Source: Candidatus Neomarinimicrobiota bacterium
Lineage (GTDB): Bacteria; Fidelibacterota; JAANXI01
Assembly: GCA_021734025.1 (NCBI GenBank)
Contig: JAIPJS010000001.1
Location: 372,001-436,000 of the forward strand
Direction: 5' to 3'
Length of the DNA stretch: 64,000 nt
The first letter of the stretch is position 1. The number at the start of each line of letters is the position of its first letter. The notes under the pieces were generated by a model that was not told the DNA's origin, searched no databases, and saw only the letters and a list, made by a program, of their open reading frames with translations. Of this stretch, positions 1-7,517 are shown piece by piece. A program made the translations under genes and the position numbers.

Positions 1-1
1 T

Positions 2-1063
2 GACCTGGTGCGGTCAGACCAGCAGTCACATAAAAACTTACTCAGGATACTGGAAATGAGCCATCGGGCGGTAGACCTCGTCCAAAAGCTGTCCAGGTTT
101 ACACGACAGCCTGATCCAGGTAATTCCAGATGTCAGGTGAACGGCGCGATTCAGGAGGTGGCGGAAATGCTGAAACATACCACCTCCAAAGAATTGAATA
201 TCCATATCAATTTTGACTCGGAGTACGTCACCGCCAAAATTAATCCGGTGGAGTTTCAACAGGTATTGATGAACCTGGCGCTTAATGCCTGGGATGCCAT
301 GGAGGATTCCAAAGAACTCTTTATTCAGACCAAATCCGTTCAATTCGACGAGGAGATGGAATGTTATCCACTGAATGTCTTGCCCGGGGAATACGTGAAA
401 GTCGATATCCAGGATCACGGGATGGGCATGGATGAGCGCACACTCCGCCGGGTCTTCGATCCTTTTTACACCACGAAGCAGGCAGAGAAGGGCACCGGGC
501 TCGGTTTAGCTATCACAAAATCCATTTTGGAGAATTATCATTCAGGGGTTCACGTGGAATCAGAGCCCGGCAAGGGAACGACATTCTCGTTATATATGCC
601 CCGCTACACAGAAGATCACGCAAAAAGTGACCGGATCATTGATCCCGGTTTCAATTACGCCCTGAAAGAAGTGTTCACCATTCTGGTTGTCGATGATGAA
701 TTGCATCTCCGGGAAATGCAGGAACAGTTTTTAACTTCCCTTGGGCAAAACGTATTGACGGCTGAAGATGGCCGGAAAGGGCTCGATTTCTGTGAAGTGC
801 ATAGCGATATCATCGATTTGATACTGTTGGATATAAAGATGCCACGGATGACAGGCGTCGAGATGCTCAGAAATCTCCGTAAATTTGAACCCGACATCCC
901 GGTGTTAATTGTCACCGGGTACATTACAGAAGAAGAAAAGCGCGAATGCCAAAATTTTGGCGTGGCTGGTTTTCTGGAAAAACCGTATTCATTTAATAAC
1001 CTGACTGATCGCCTCATTCGTATATTATCCGATCGTACCCCCAAGCAACAAATTGTTAGTTAA
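2..1063 (+). CDS. Hybrid sensor histidine kinase, 3' part (N-terminus outside window)
   Basis: The frame is open to the first base, so the sensor part and probably the phospho-accepting His lie upstream. What remains begins in the second dimerisation helix, with the usual kinase ending LVQKLSRFTRQ. An HATPase domain follows, with N-box (MNLALNAWDAM), G1 (DHGMGMD), F-box (VFDPFYTTK) and G2 (GTGLGLAI). A C-terminal receiver of about 120 residues follows, with acidic pocket VVDDE, phospho-acceptor in LLDIKMPRM and the conserved Lys in LEKPYS. It autophosphorylates and passes phosphate to its own receiver; the signal and output are unknown. The chemotaxis operon follows after a sigma-28 promoter, so it is probably the end of a separate transcript. 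Confidence 0.9.
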   Translation, partial: DLVRSDQQSHKNLLRILEMSHRAVDLVQKLSRFTRQPDPGNSRCQVNGAIQEVAEMLKHTTSKELNIHINFDSEYVTAKINPVEFQQVLMNLALNAWDAMEDSKELFIQTKSVQFDEEMECYPLNVLPGEYVKVDIQDHGMGMDERTLRRVFDPFYTTKQAEKGTGLGLAITKSILENYHSGVHVESEPGKGTTFSLYMPRYTEDHAKSDRIIDPGFNYALKEVFTILVVDDELHLREMQEQFLTSLGQNVLTAEDGRKGLDFCEVHSDIIDLILLDIKMPRMTGVEMLRNLRKFEPDIPVLIVTGYITEEEKRECQNFGVAGFLEKPYSFNNLTDRLIRILSDRTPKQQIVS

Positions 1064-1095
1064 TTTGAATCTTCCAAATCAACGGTTTTTCTCTC

Positions 1096-1122
1096 TTAAT
1101 TTTTATTGAATCCTGCCGATAA
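1096..1122 (+). promoter_or_regulatory. Sigma-28 (FliA) promoter before cheR
   Basis: The -10 element GCCGATAA at 1115-1122 is a perfect match to the FliA consensus. Fifteen bases upstream lies TTAA (1096-1099), one mismatch from TAAA. Transcription would start near 1129. This rules out a TTG start at 1106 for cheR, because it would lie inside the promoter, and supports the ATG at 1181. The motif is the same as before fliC at 60011. Confidence 0.75.
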
Positions 1123-1180
1123 TAGGTATGAAACTGTAGGGGAGGACTATCTATGCCGCAACGCAGGTACCGGGCTACGC

Positions 1181-2029
1181 ATGAATGATTCGATAGCAAC
1201 AGTCACACTTTCAGATAAAGAATTTCAAAAAATCCGGGATCTAGTGTACGAAAAGGCGGGGATTAATTTACATGAGGGTAAAAAGACGCTCGTTCAGGCT
1301 CGGCTCGGAAAAATAATCCGGCGGGATAAACTGGCCGGATTCAACGAATATTACCGCCGGATCATCCATGATCGGACTGGCAACAAGCTGGTTGAACTGC
1401 TGGATACCATTTCGACAAACCATACGTATTTTTTCCGGGAAGAGGATCATCTTCAGTGGTTGAACAGGACAATTCTTCCAGAAATCACTGAACTGGACAA
1501 GATTCGGGAGGAAAAGGAGATGCGGGTCTGGAGTGCCGGATGTTCGACGGGGGAGGAACCGTACACACTGGCTCTTCATATATTGGATAATTGTCAGTTT
1601 CCTGAGAAATACCGGCTGAAAATTCTGGCGACGGATTTATCGACCAAGGTGATCCGGATTGCAGAACAAGGTGTCTATCCTGAAGAGAAAGTCCGGACAG
1701 TCCCTAGGGCAGTCCTGCTGAAGTATTTCTCCAAAGGTAAGGGGAAGTCCGCCGGCTATTACAGGGTTCAGGAGCACATACGACAATTGATCACATTCCG
1801 GAAGTTGAATTTGTTGGATACTTTTCCATTCAGGAAGCAGTTTGCTCTGGTCTTCTGCCGGAACGTGATGATTTACTTTGACAGGCAGGTACAAGAACGT
1901 GTTGTGCAAAAGATGTTTGATGTGCTTATGCCAGGCGGGTATTTCGTCGTTGGGCACTCGGAAAGCCTGAGCGGTGTGACGCACGATTTCTCATACATCG
2001 CGCCAACGATATACAAGAAACCACTTTGA
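1181..2029 (+). CDS. cheR: Chemotaxis protein methyltransferase CheR
   Basis: Cytoplasmic S-adenosylmethionine-dependent enzyme that methylates glutamates of chemoreceptors during adaptation. The product has 282 residues, normal for CheR. The N-terminal helical domain reads FQKIRDLVYEKAGINL. The Rossmann methyltransferase domain has the SAM loop VWSAGCSTGEEPYTLAL, NLLDTFPF, FCRNVMIYF and GGYFVVGHSESL, all typical of the family. A longer TTG-started form from 1106 is possible in frame, but it overlaps the sigma-28 -10 element, so ATG 1181 is chosen. It is the first gene of a chemotaxis operon with cheD and cheB; a cheR/cheB/cheD adaptation set is complete here. Confidence 0.95.
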   Translation: MNDSIATVTLSDKEFQKIRDLVYEKAGINLHEGKKTLVQARLGKIIRRDKLAGFNEYYRRIIHDRTGNKLVELLDTISTNHTYFFREEDHLQWLNRTILPEITELDKIREEKEMRVWSAGCSTGEEPYTLALHILDNCQFPEKYRLKILATDLSTKVIRIAEQGVYPEEKVRTVPRAVLLKYFSKGKGKSAGYYRVQEHIRQLITFRKLNLLDTFPFRKQFALVFCRNVMIYFDRQVQERVVQKMFDVLMPGGYFVVGHSESLSGVTHDFSYIAPTIYKKPL

Positions 2030-2042
2030 TTCGATTCTGAGG

Positions 2043-2549
2043 ATGAATAGTCGTACCGCTATAAAATTAAAAGAGCATATTGTGGATATCGCTGACATCA
2101 AAGTCTCGAATAATCCCGGTGAAGTGCTCGTGACTTTCGCTCTGGGTTCTTGCCTGGGGATTGCTGTATATGATCCCGGGGTAAAAGTCGCAGGACTAGC
2201 ACATATAATGCTCCCCGACTCGGCAATCGAAGACGGGAATACCTCAACAAATCTGAATAAATACATCGACACAGGCGTCCCGGTGTTATATAAGAAAATG
2301 TATACACTCGGCGCCAAGAAAGAGCGGATAAAAAACGCAATTATCGGTGGCAGTAAAATTATGGATGATCAGAATTTTTTTAATATCGGGAACAAGAATT
2401 ACGCCGCTCTCCGCAAGGTGTTTTGGAAAAATAACGTGCTCATCCATAAGAAACATGTCGGAGGGCGAATTAACCGGACTGTACGGATAGAAGTTGCGAC
2501 AGGGAAAATTACGTTAAAACTCAGCTCCGGAGAGACTATTCAATTATGA
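2043..2549 (+). CDS. cheD: Chemoreceptor glutamine deamidase CheD
   Basis: Deamidates receptor glutamines to glutamates, creating methylation sites, and in CheC/CheX-type systems also interacts with the CheY-P phosphatase. The catalytic trio is visible: Thr31, Cys37 in LGSCLGI, and His54 in GLAHIMLP. The spacing equals that of the Thr/Cys/His triad known from Thermotoga CheD. Also typical are GGSKIM and GGRINRTVRIEVATGKI near the C-terminus. The length of 168 residues is normal. It starts 13 bases after cheR, and its stop overlaps the ATG of the next gene (ATGA), showing translational coupling. Confidence 0.95.
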   Translation: MNSRTAIKLKEHIVDIADIKVSNNPGEVLVTFALGSCLGIAVYDPGVKVAGLAHIMLPDSAIEDGNTSTNLNKYIDTGVPVLYKKMYTLGAKKERIKNAIIGGSKIMDDQNFFNIGNKNYAALRKVFWKNNVLIHKKHVGGRINRTVRIEVATGKITLKLSSGETIQL

Positions 2550-3385
2550 TTAAAATCCGGCAAATAAAAGAGGAAGTGACGAGCTTGCCACCGTTCCGAC
2601 AAACTATCATGAAAGCGCGGAGTATGCTGGCTGATTCATCGGTTAACGCCAGTGAATTGGCGGAGGTGCTGAAGTTTGATGTGGGGATCACGACGAATAT
2701 CCTGAAGATTTGCAATTCCCCGTATTACGGACTCGTTAAAACGGTCAATAGTCTACAGCAGGCGATTGTGGTACTCGGACACCGGGAGCTCAGGAAACTG
2801 CTGACGCTAAGTGGCTCTCTGACATACTTTGAAGGGAAACAGCCCGGATACGAAGGAGAATACGGAGAATTGTGGCGGCATTCCATCGCCACGGCGCTGT
2901 TGGCTCAGGCCATCGGAGCAAAAACCGATAATAAAGATGATGATTTGTTTGTAGCCGGACTATTACACGACGTCGGTAAGCTGATCCTCAGTCATTATGT
3001 CCGGGATGAGTACGCGGGCATAGTGGAATTGGTGGCCGAGAAGGGGTATGCTTTTGACGAGGCGGAACAGGAAGTACTGGGTATTGATCACGCATTAGTC
3101 GGGAAAATTGTCCTGGAGGAATGGAACTTCTCCCAAAATATCGTGAATGCGGCGTCCTGTCATCATGCGTTTGAGGTTGAGATGCCATCTTCGGTCCTGG
3201 CCGTTGCGCTCGCCGATCGGTTATCGTCTATTATGGGCGCCGGGACCCTCAACGACGGAATGGCCTATCACGGGACTGTGGAATTAAGTCAGCATTTTGG
3301 TTTAACCGGTGATGATGTTGAAATGCTTTTGGCCCACACAGCCGAAAACCTTGCCAATATAAAAATGACGTACGAGCAGAATTAA
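2546..3385 (+). CDS. HDOD-domain signalling protein
   Basis: A 279-residue protein made almost wholly of an HDOD domain, a helical HD-like fold usually without phosphodiesterase activity and common in bacterial signalling operons. The N-terminal part reads LPPFRQTIMKARSMLADSS...LAEVLKFDVGITTNILKICNSPYYGL, the family hallmark. Unlike many HDOD proteins it keeps a HD-type core, AGLLHDVGKLILSHYV, plus a later His pair in ASCHHAF, so weak hydrolase or metal binding cannot be excluded. It overlaps cheD by four bases and precedes a CheY-like gene. A regulatory role in chemotaxis is inferred from position only. Confidence 0.85.
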   Translation: MIKIRQIKEEVTSLPPFRQTIMKARSMLADSSVNASELAEVLKFDVGITTNILKICNSPYYGLVKTVNSLQQAIVVLGHRELRKLLTLSGSLTYFEGKQPGYEGEYGELWRHSIATALLAQAIGAKTDNKDDDLFVAGLLHDVGKLILSHYVRDEYAGIVELVAEKGYAFDEAEQEVLGIDHALVGKIVLEEWNFSQNIVNAASCHHAFEVEMPSSVLAVALADRLSSIMGAGTLNDGMAYHGTVELSQHFGLTGDDVEMLLAHTAENLANIKMTYEQN

Positions 3386-3396
3386 ATGATCGGAGA

Positions 3397-3828
3397 ATGA
3401 GAACGGTGGCCTATAATATACTGATTGTTGATGACTCGTCGTCCATGCGTAAAGTCATGACTAAAATCATCAAAATGTCAAATTTCCCCATTGGCGAATA
3501 TCATGAAGCCGAAAATGGGGTGGAGGGGTTGGAAGTTTGCCAGGAAAACTGGATCGATGTTATTGTCACTGATATCAATATGCCAGAGATGGATGGGCTG
3601 ACATTCATCCAAAAGTTACAGGCGGATCCTGCGTTAAAGATGATCCCTGTTGTCGTAGTGAGTACAGAAGGTCGGACGGCGGTGGTGGAACAGGCCAGAA
3701 AACTGGGAGTGGTACAATATCTGCAAAAGCCATTTCAACCCGAACTAATTTCAAATACTTTAAAAGAACTACTGGGAGAAAATTCCCATGGAACCGAAAC
3801 TCTCGATACTGAAGAAGTTGACTTTTGA
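3397..3828 (+). CDS. cheY: CheY-like single-domain response regulator
   Basis: Single receiver domain of 143 residues with acidic pocket ILIVDDSSS, phospho-acceptor Asp59 in VTDINMPEMDG, the switch Thr/Ser in VVVSTEG and the conserved Lys in LQKPF. No output domain is present, so like CheY it should act by binding the motor switch (FliM) or another partner. A GTG at 3406 is an alternative start and is better spaced from the GGAG at 3392-3395 than the ATG at 3397. The C-terminal tail (about 15 residues, acidic) overlaps the next gene by 41 bases. The symbol is tentative because other stand-alone receivers occur in the window (43541). Confidence 0.85.
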   Translation: MRTVAYNILIVDDSSSMRKVMTKIIKMSNFPIGEYHEAENGVEGLEVCQENWIDVIVTDINMPEMDGLTFIQKLQADPALKMIPVVVVSTEGRTAVVEQARKLGVVQYLQKPFQPELISNTLKELLGENSHGTETLDTEEVDF

Positions 3829-4234
3829 AATCCTGGAGGATATGTGTTTTCTGCTGGAAACGGCGCCAGAGATAAGCCGGCAGGACTTCGAGTCCCCCCG
3901 GTCAATTAAAATTGAATGTGGCCAGGAATATGTAGTCATCGTAACGGTTGACGAAAACCTTTCCGTTACTATTGCCGAAAATTTAATGGGCATCCCTGCA
4001 AAGAAATTAAATCGGGAGTTAGTCCAGTCTGCCGTACAGGAAGTTACCAATATGATAGGGGGCAACTTTATGAATCAAATGGAGATGGCCACTGATGCCA
4101 AATTGTCCATCCCCGCTCCGATTACCGATGGTGACATGGAACAGTATCTAAAACCGGAAAACGCAGTCAATTCGACAACACTTTACATTAATAACTATCC
4201 ATTGGATCTAACCATTATCGAGCAGCGAAAATGA
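3788..4234 (+). CDS. cheX: CheX/CheC-type CheY-P phosphatase
   Basis: A 148-residue chemotaxis phosphatase-like protein, expected to dephosphorylate CheY-P in the cytoplasm. The active-site signature ExxN of the family is present as Glu85-x-x-Asn88 in VQEVTNMIGGNF. The N-terminal helix LTFEILEDMCFLLE resembles the CheX domain. Only one ExxN helix is present, as in CheX; CheC would have two. It starts inside the end of the CheY-like gene with a good Shine-Dalgarno (GGGAGA) and ends overlapping the ATG of cheB by four bases. With cheD upstream, the set matches the CheC/CheX/CheD adaptation branch known from Thermotoga and Bacillus. Confidence 0.85.
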   Translation: MEPKLSILKKLTFEILEDMCFLLETAPEISRQDFESPRSIKIECGQEYVVIVTVDENLSVTIAENLMGIPAKKLNRELVQSAVQEVTNMIGGNFMNQMEMATDAKLSIPAPITDGDMEQYLKPENAVNSTTLYINNYPLDLTIIEQRK

Positions 4235-5301
4235 TACGTGTCTTGATTGTCGACGATTCCGCTATCGTGCGGAAGATATTTACCGAAGAGTTGGAAAAAG
4301 AGGCAGATATCGAAGTAGTAGGCACCGCCATGGATCCGTACGTGGCGCGCGACAAGATCGTAAAATCCAAACCAGATGTCATCACCCTTGATCTGGAAAT
4401 GCCCCGGATGGACGGCCTGACGTTTCTCCGGAAACTCATGCGGTACTATCCAGTGCCCGTGATTGTTGTCAGCTCCCTGACCCAAGATAAAAGCCGCCTG
4501 GCACTCCAGGCCGTTGAATCCGGTGCGGTTGAGGTGCTGTCCAAACCGGGTTCAAGCTATTCAGTAGGGGAGCTAAGTAAGGAATTATCCCACAAAATAC
4601 GAGCAGCAGCAGCAACTCAGGTCTCAAAAATCCAGACAAAAGCAGCTTCACAGGAAGTCCGGCCAGCTGTCGGGATCCGGCCATCGCCGTTACTGGATAC
4701 CACAACCAACAAAATATTAGCAATCGGTGCCTCCACCGGCGGAACCGAAGCCATCAAGAGAATTCTGACTGCATTGCCACCAAACTCTCTCGGCACAGTG
4801 ATCGTTCAGCATATGCCTCCAAAGTTTACCACCGCCTTCTCAGAGCGACTCAACTCCCTGTGCCCATTCGAAGTGAAAGAAGCCGCTCCCGGGGATTCCG
4901 TTTATCCCGGGCGGGCATTGATTGCACCCGGGAACTACCACATGCTGCTTCGACGGAGTGGTGCAAAATATTACGTCGACATTAAACAGGGGCCACGAAT
5001 TCATCATCAGCGACCGGCAGTGGATATTTTGTTTAAATCCGTAGCTAGATCTGCCGGTAAAAACGCGTTGGGGATCCTGTTAACAGGGATGGGCTCTGAT
5101 GGTGCTGAGGGTTTATTGGATATGAAAGAGTCCGGTGCCCATACTATCACACAGGATGAAAAATCCTGCATTGTGTACGGGATGCCGGCGGAGGCCGTTA
5201 AACTTGGTGCTTCCCAAATGAGCGCATCGCTGGATGATATTGCCGGCCTGGTTATTGCCCATTTTTCCACCACCAATACATCCAAAACCCCCTCTGCCTG
5301 A
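4231..5301 (+). CDS. cheB: Chemotaxis methylesterase CheB
   Basis: Response-regulator methylesterase that removes methyl groups from chemoreceptors. The receiver (about 1-125) has VDDS at 8 and phospho-acceptor Asp54 in TLDLEMPRMDG. After a linker, the esterase domain has catalytic Ser168 (GASTGG), His194 (VQHMPP) and Asp290 (GMGSDGA), the complete triad, and the end region SCIVYGMPAEAVKLGA. The length of 356 is normal. It is the last gene of the cheR operon. cheA, cheW and receptors are not in the window, so phosphate must come from a kinase encoded elsewhere. Confidence 0.97.
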   Translation: MIRVLIVDDSAIVRKIFTEELEKEADIEVVGTAMDPYVARDKIVKSKPDVITLDLEMPRMDGLTFLRKLMRYYPVPVIVVSSLTQDKSRLALQAVESGAVEVLSKPGSSYSVGELSKELSHKIRAAAATQVSKIQTKAASQEVRPAVGIRPSPLLDTTTNKILAIGASTGGTEAIKRILTALPPNSLGTVIVQHMPPKFTTAFSERLNSLCPFEVKEAAPGDSVYPGRALIAPGNYHMLLRRSGAKYYVDIKQGPRIHHQRPAVDILFKSVARSAGKNALGILLTGMGSDGAEGLLDMKESGAHTITQDEKSCIVYGMPAEAVKLGASQMSASLDDIAGLVIAHFSTTNTSKTPSA

Positions 5302-5342
5302 ACAAGTCGTGTGGATTTATTCGGAAGGCTACAAGTTTTCGC

Positions 5343-5359
5343 AGGCATATAATTTGCAA
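5343..5359 (+). promoter_or_regulatory. Sigma-54 promoter before the FapA/NtrC operon
   Basis: AGGCATATAATTTGCAA has GG at 5344-5345 and GC at 5356-5357 separated by exactly ten bases, as needed for a -24/-12 promoter. The GGCAT and TTGCA parts match the other sites in this window (9043, 19582, 27503, 45572). Predicted start is near 5368, giving a leader of about 118 bases that carries a weak AAGGC/GCCTT hairpin (5420-5434). The NtrC-type activator is encoded in this operon, so it may regulate itself. Confidence 0.65.
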
Positions 5360-5485
5360 TGAATATGGTACCGGACACGCAACAGAGCAAACAGAAAATG
5401 CCTGCTCTCTTGGATTACTAAGGCCTGAAGCCTTGTCCTCAAAATTTATTCATTGAGATAAACAGGAAAAAATTACCGGAAAAAA

Positions 5486-5758
5486 ATGATAATGGAAGAA
5501 AATTCCTTCATGCCGCTTGATCAAATTACTCAACAGGATGGCGAAGAAGTGCTCCTCCAATCGCGCAATAATAAAATCCTGAAAAAAGGAAGTGTCACAA
5601 AAAAAAGCAGACGAGTAATCCAGCATGAAGAACAACACAGTTCCAGGAACTTCGAATGTAAACCAGTGATGGAAAACGGTGTTGTCATTGCGATAGATAT
5701 ACAATGTGATTGCGGAAACGAAGAACGAATCACGCTGGAATATGAATCCACCGAGTAA
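5486..5758 (+). CDS. Small hypothetical protein with CxC motif
   Basis: A 90-residue protein I do not recognise. The first two thirds are polar and basic (KILKKGSVTKKSRRV). The C-terminal part, IDIQCDCGNEERITLEYES, looks like a short beta structure with a CDC pair that could bind metal or form a disulfide. Another start is the ATG at 5492. The gene is first after the sigma-54 promoter and overlaps the start of the FapA-like gene by 17 bases, so it is probably translated and coupled to it. A role in flagellar regulation is inferred from position only. Confidence 0.6.
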   Translation: MIMEENSFMPLDQITQQDGEEVLLQSRNNKILKKGSVTKKSRRVIQHEEQHSSRNFECKPVMENGVVIAIDIQCDCGNEERITLEYESTE

Positions 5759-7412
5759 AAACCAGATCTCTCTGCCGCCCGGCCTTGGACTTGCTGAAAG
5801 GGAGGGAAAGTACACCCTCTCGCTCACAGGTAATCCGGAAAAACAGGCCGAGCAGATTCTTGGCTGGATCATTTCCGCAGAGATTGTCGGACTCGATATT
5901 CCACTCTTGTCCAAAATATTCCTTAACAAATATTCCAATGATATAAAAGAGCCCATCCCAATCGGTACGGTTCTGCAGCACTTTCGTGCTGAAACGGAAC
6001 AGCTGATGAAAGTCGAGATTGCGGACGATGAGATGCGGGCATGGATACACGTTAAAGCACCACCAGCCGGTGTACCGTTGACCGCCGATGACTGCCTGTT
6101 CTATCTACTGCAGAACGGCGTGAAAGCAGGTTTTCAGGCCAGGGCAATTGAGAAGGCGCTCCAGGGGGACCTCCCTATTTACAAACTGGTTGCGGCCATA
6201 GGTCAACCGGCCCGATCCGGTGAAGATGGGGAAATTTTATACCATGATGCATTGAACGGGGAGGAGGCGTCAAATTCCTGGCACCCCTTTAATGTCGTCA
6301 CCGTACATGAAAACGAAATTTTGGCACAAAAGCTTCCGGCAGTATCGGGGGAGGTTGGATTCACCGTTCTCGGAAAACATCTGGATGCATCTGTCCTGGA
6401 TCCGGAATTTCCGCCGGGAGAAAATACGTACGTTGCGGACGACGGGTTAACCCTTTATGCAAGTACCGATGGATATATCTACTGGGAACAGGATGAATTA
6501 TCGGTGCGCGAGGTGCTGCGAATTTCAGGTGATGTGGATTTTAATTCCGGCAATATTGATTATTGCGGTAGTATCCTGGTGGAGGGAGATATTCGGTCAG
6601 GGCATTCCGTTCGCTCAGAGAACAGTATTGAGGTACGGGGATGCATTGAAGGCGCTGACGTAACAGCCGGAGAAGACATTAATATCAAGAGTGGGATCAA
6701 TGGGCTGGAACACTCTCAGGTGACGTCGGGTGGTAACGTTTCGGTAGATTATATCCAGGATGCAACCATCGAAGCCGGCGGTTCTGTGACGGTACACCGA
6801 TATATCTCCCGGGGCAATATTCAGGCAAAGGGAAAAATTATCGTGGAAGGCCATGCCGGTCTGATCCGCGGCGGCACAACCTGGAGCGAAACCCAAATCC
6901 GGATGAATGTAGCTGGTTCAACGGCCTGTATTCCCACCACGTTTATCATTCGGCCGAATCTGACGAAAGCCCAACTGCAACAGCTGGAATCAATTCAACA
7001 GAAACTTGCCGGAGTAGAGCAAACCCAAAACCAGGTTCGGCGGCGACTGGAATATCTGACGCTGCTTGAAAAACGGCAACGACGACTCGACGCAAACCAT
7101 CGCAACGAGGCAGAATTGCATGCGGATAAACTGGTGAGTCTTTCAGAAGAGATTGTCCATCTGCAAAATGAACTGGAAACCATCCAATCGGTACGGACCA
7201 GAGCACTGGAAAGCGAAGTCCCGTTTATTGTGATTCATAATAAAATTTATCCGGGAGTGCGGTTTATTATCGGCAACCATGAACTGCTCATCCAGGAAGA
7301 AATTCCAGGTGGTGTTGTCCATTTGATTAACGATCAATTGTTTATTAGACGAAATATTGAATATCAAAAGAGAAAAACACAGTATTCATTTGAAAGGAAC
7401 ATTGATTTCTGA
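5742..7412 (+). CDS. FapA (DUF342) family polymer-forming protein
   Basis: About 556 residues. The middle (about 265-390) is a right-handed beta-helix made of short repeats such as GSILVEGDIRSGHSVRSEN, VTAGEDINIKSGI and IQAKGKIIVEG, the DUF342/FapA core. A long coiled coil follows (about 405-490) and then a small beta domain. The N-terminal region (SAEIVGLDIPLL, PVSGEVGFTVLGK) is also family-typical. DUF342 proteins are often found near flagellar and chemotaxis genes, but their exact function is unclear; a cytoplasmic scaffold is plausible. The ATG at 5742 is preferred to the GTG at 5706, which would only add residues overlapping the upstream gene. Confidence 0.85.
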   Translation: MNPPSKNQISLPPGLGLAEREGKYTLSLTGNPEKQAEQILGWIISAEIVGLDIPLLSKIFLNKYSNDIKEPIPIGTVLQHFRAETEQLMKVEIADDEMRAWIHVKAPPAGVPLTADDCLFYLLQNGVKAGFQARAIEKALQGDLPIYKLVAAIGQPARSGEDGEILYHDALNGEEASNSWHPFNVVTVHENEILAQKLPAVSGEVGFTVLGKHLDASVLDPEFPPGENTYVADDGLTLYASTDGYIYWEQDELSVREVLRISGDVDFNSGNIDYCGSILVEGDIRSGHSVRSENSIEVRGCIEGADVTAGEDINIKSGINGLEHSQVTSGGNVSVDYIQDATIEAGGSVTVHRYISRGNIQAKGKIIVEGHAGLIRGGTTWSETQIRMNVAGSTACIPTTFIIRPNLTKAQLQQLESIQQKLAGVEQTQNQVRRRLEYLTLLEKRQRRLDANHRNEAELHADKLVSLSEEIVHLQNELETIQSVRTRALESEVPFIVIHNKIYPGVRFIIGNHELLIQEEIPGGVVHLINDQLFIRRNIEYQKRKTQYSFERNIDF

Positions 7413-7517
7413 ATGACTTCTCTATATAATATGACAGGGAAAAAAGAAGCTGGTATCATAAATAGCCAGACTGACCCTGTTAGTCGATCCCGCCACGTTA
7501 CAGGAGGAAGATCATCC

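Noticed and set aside
1106-1180. N-terminal extension of cheR from a TTG
   Set aside because: It overlaps the sigma-28 -10 element and has no ribosome site or family similarity.
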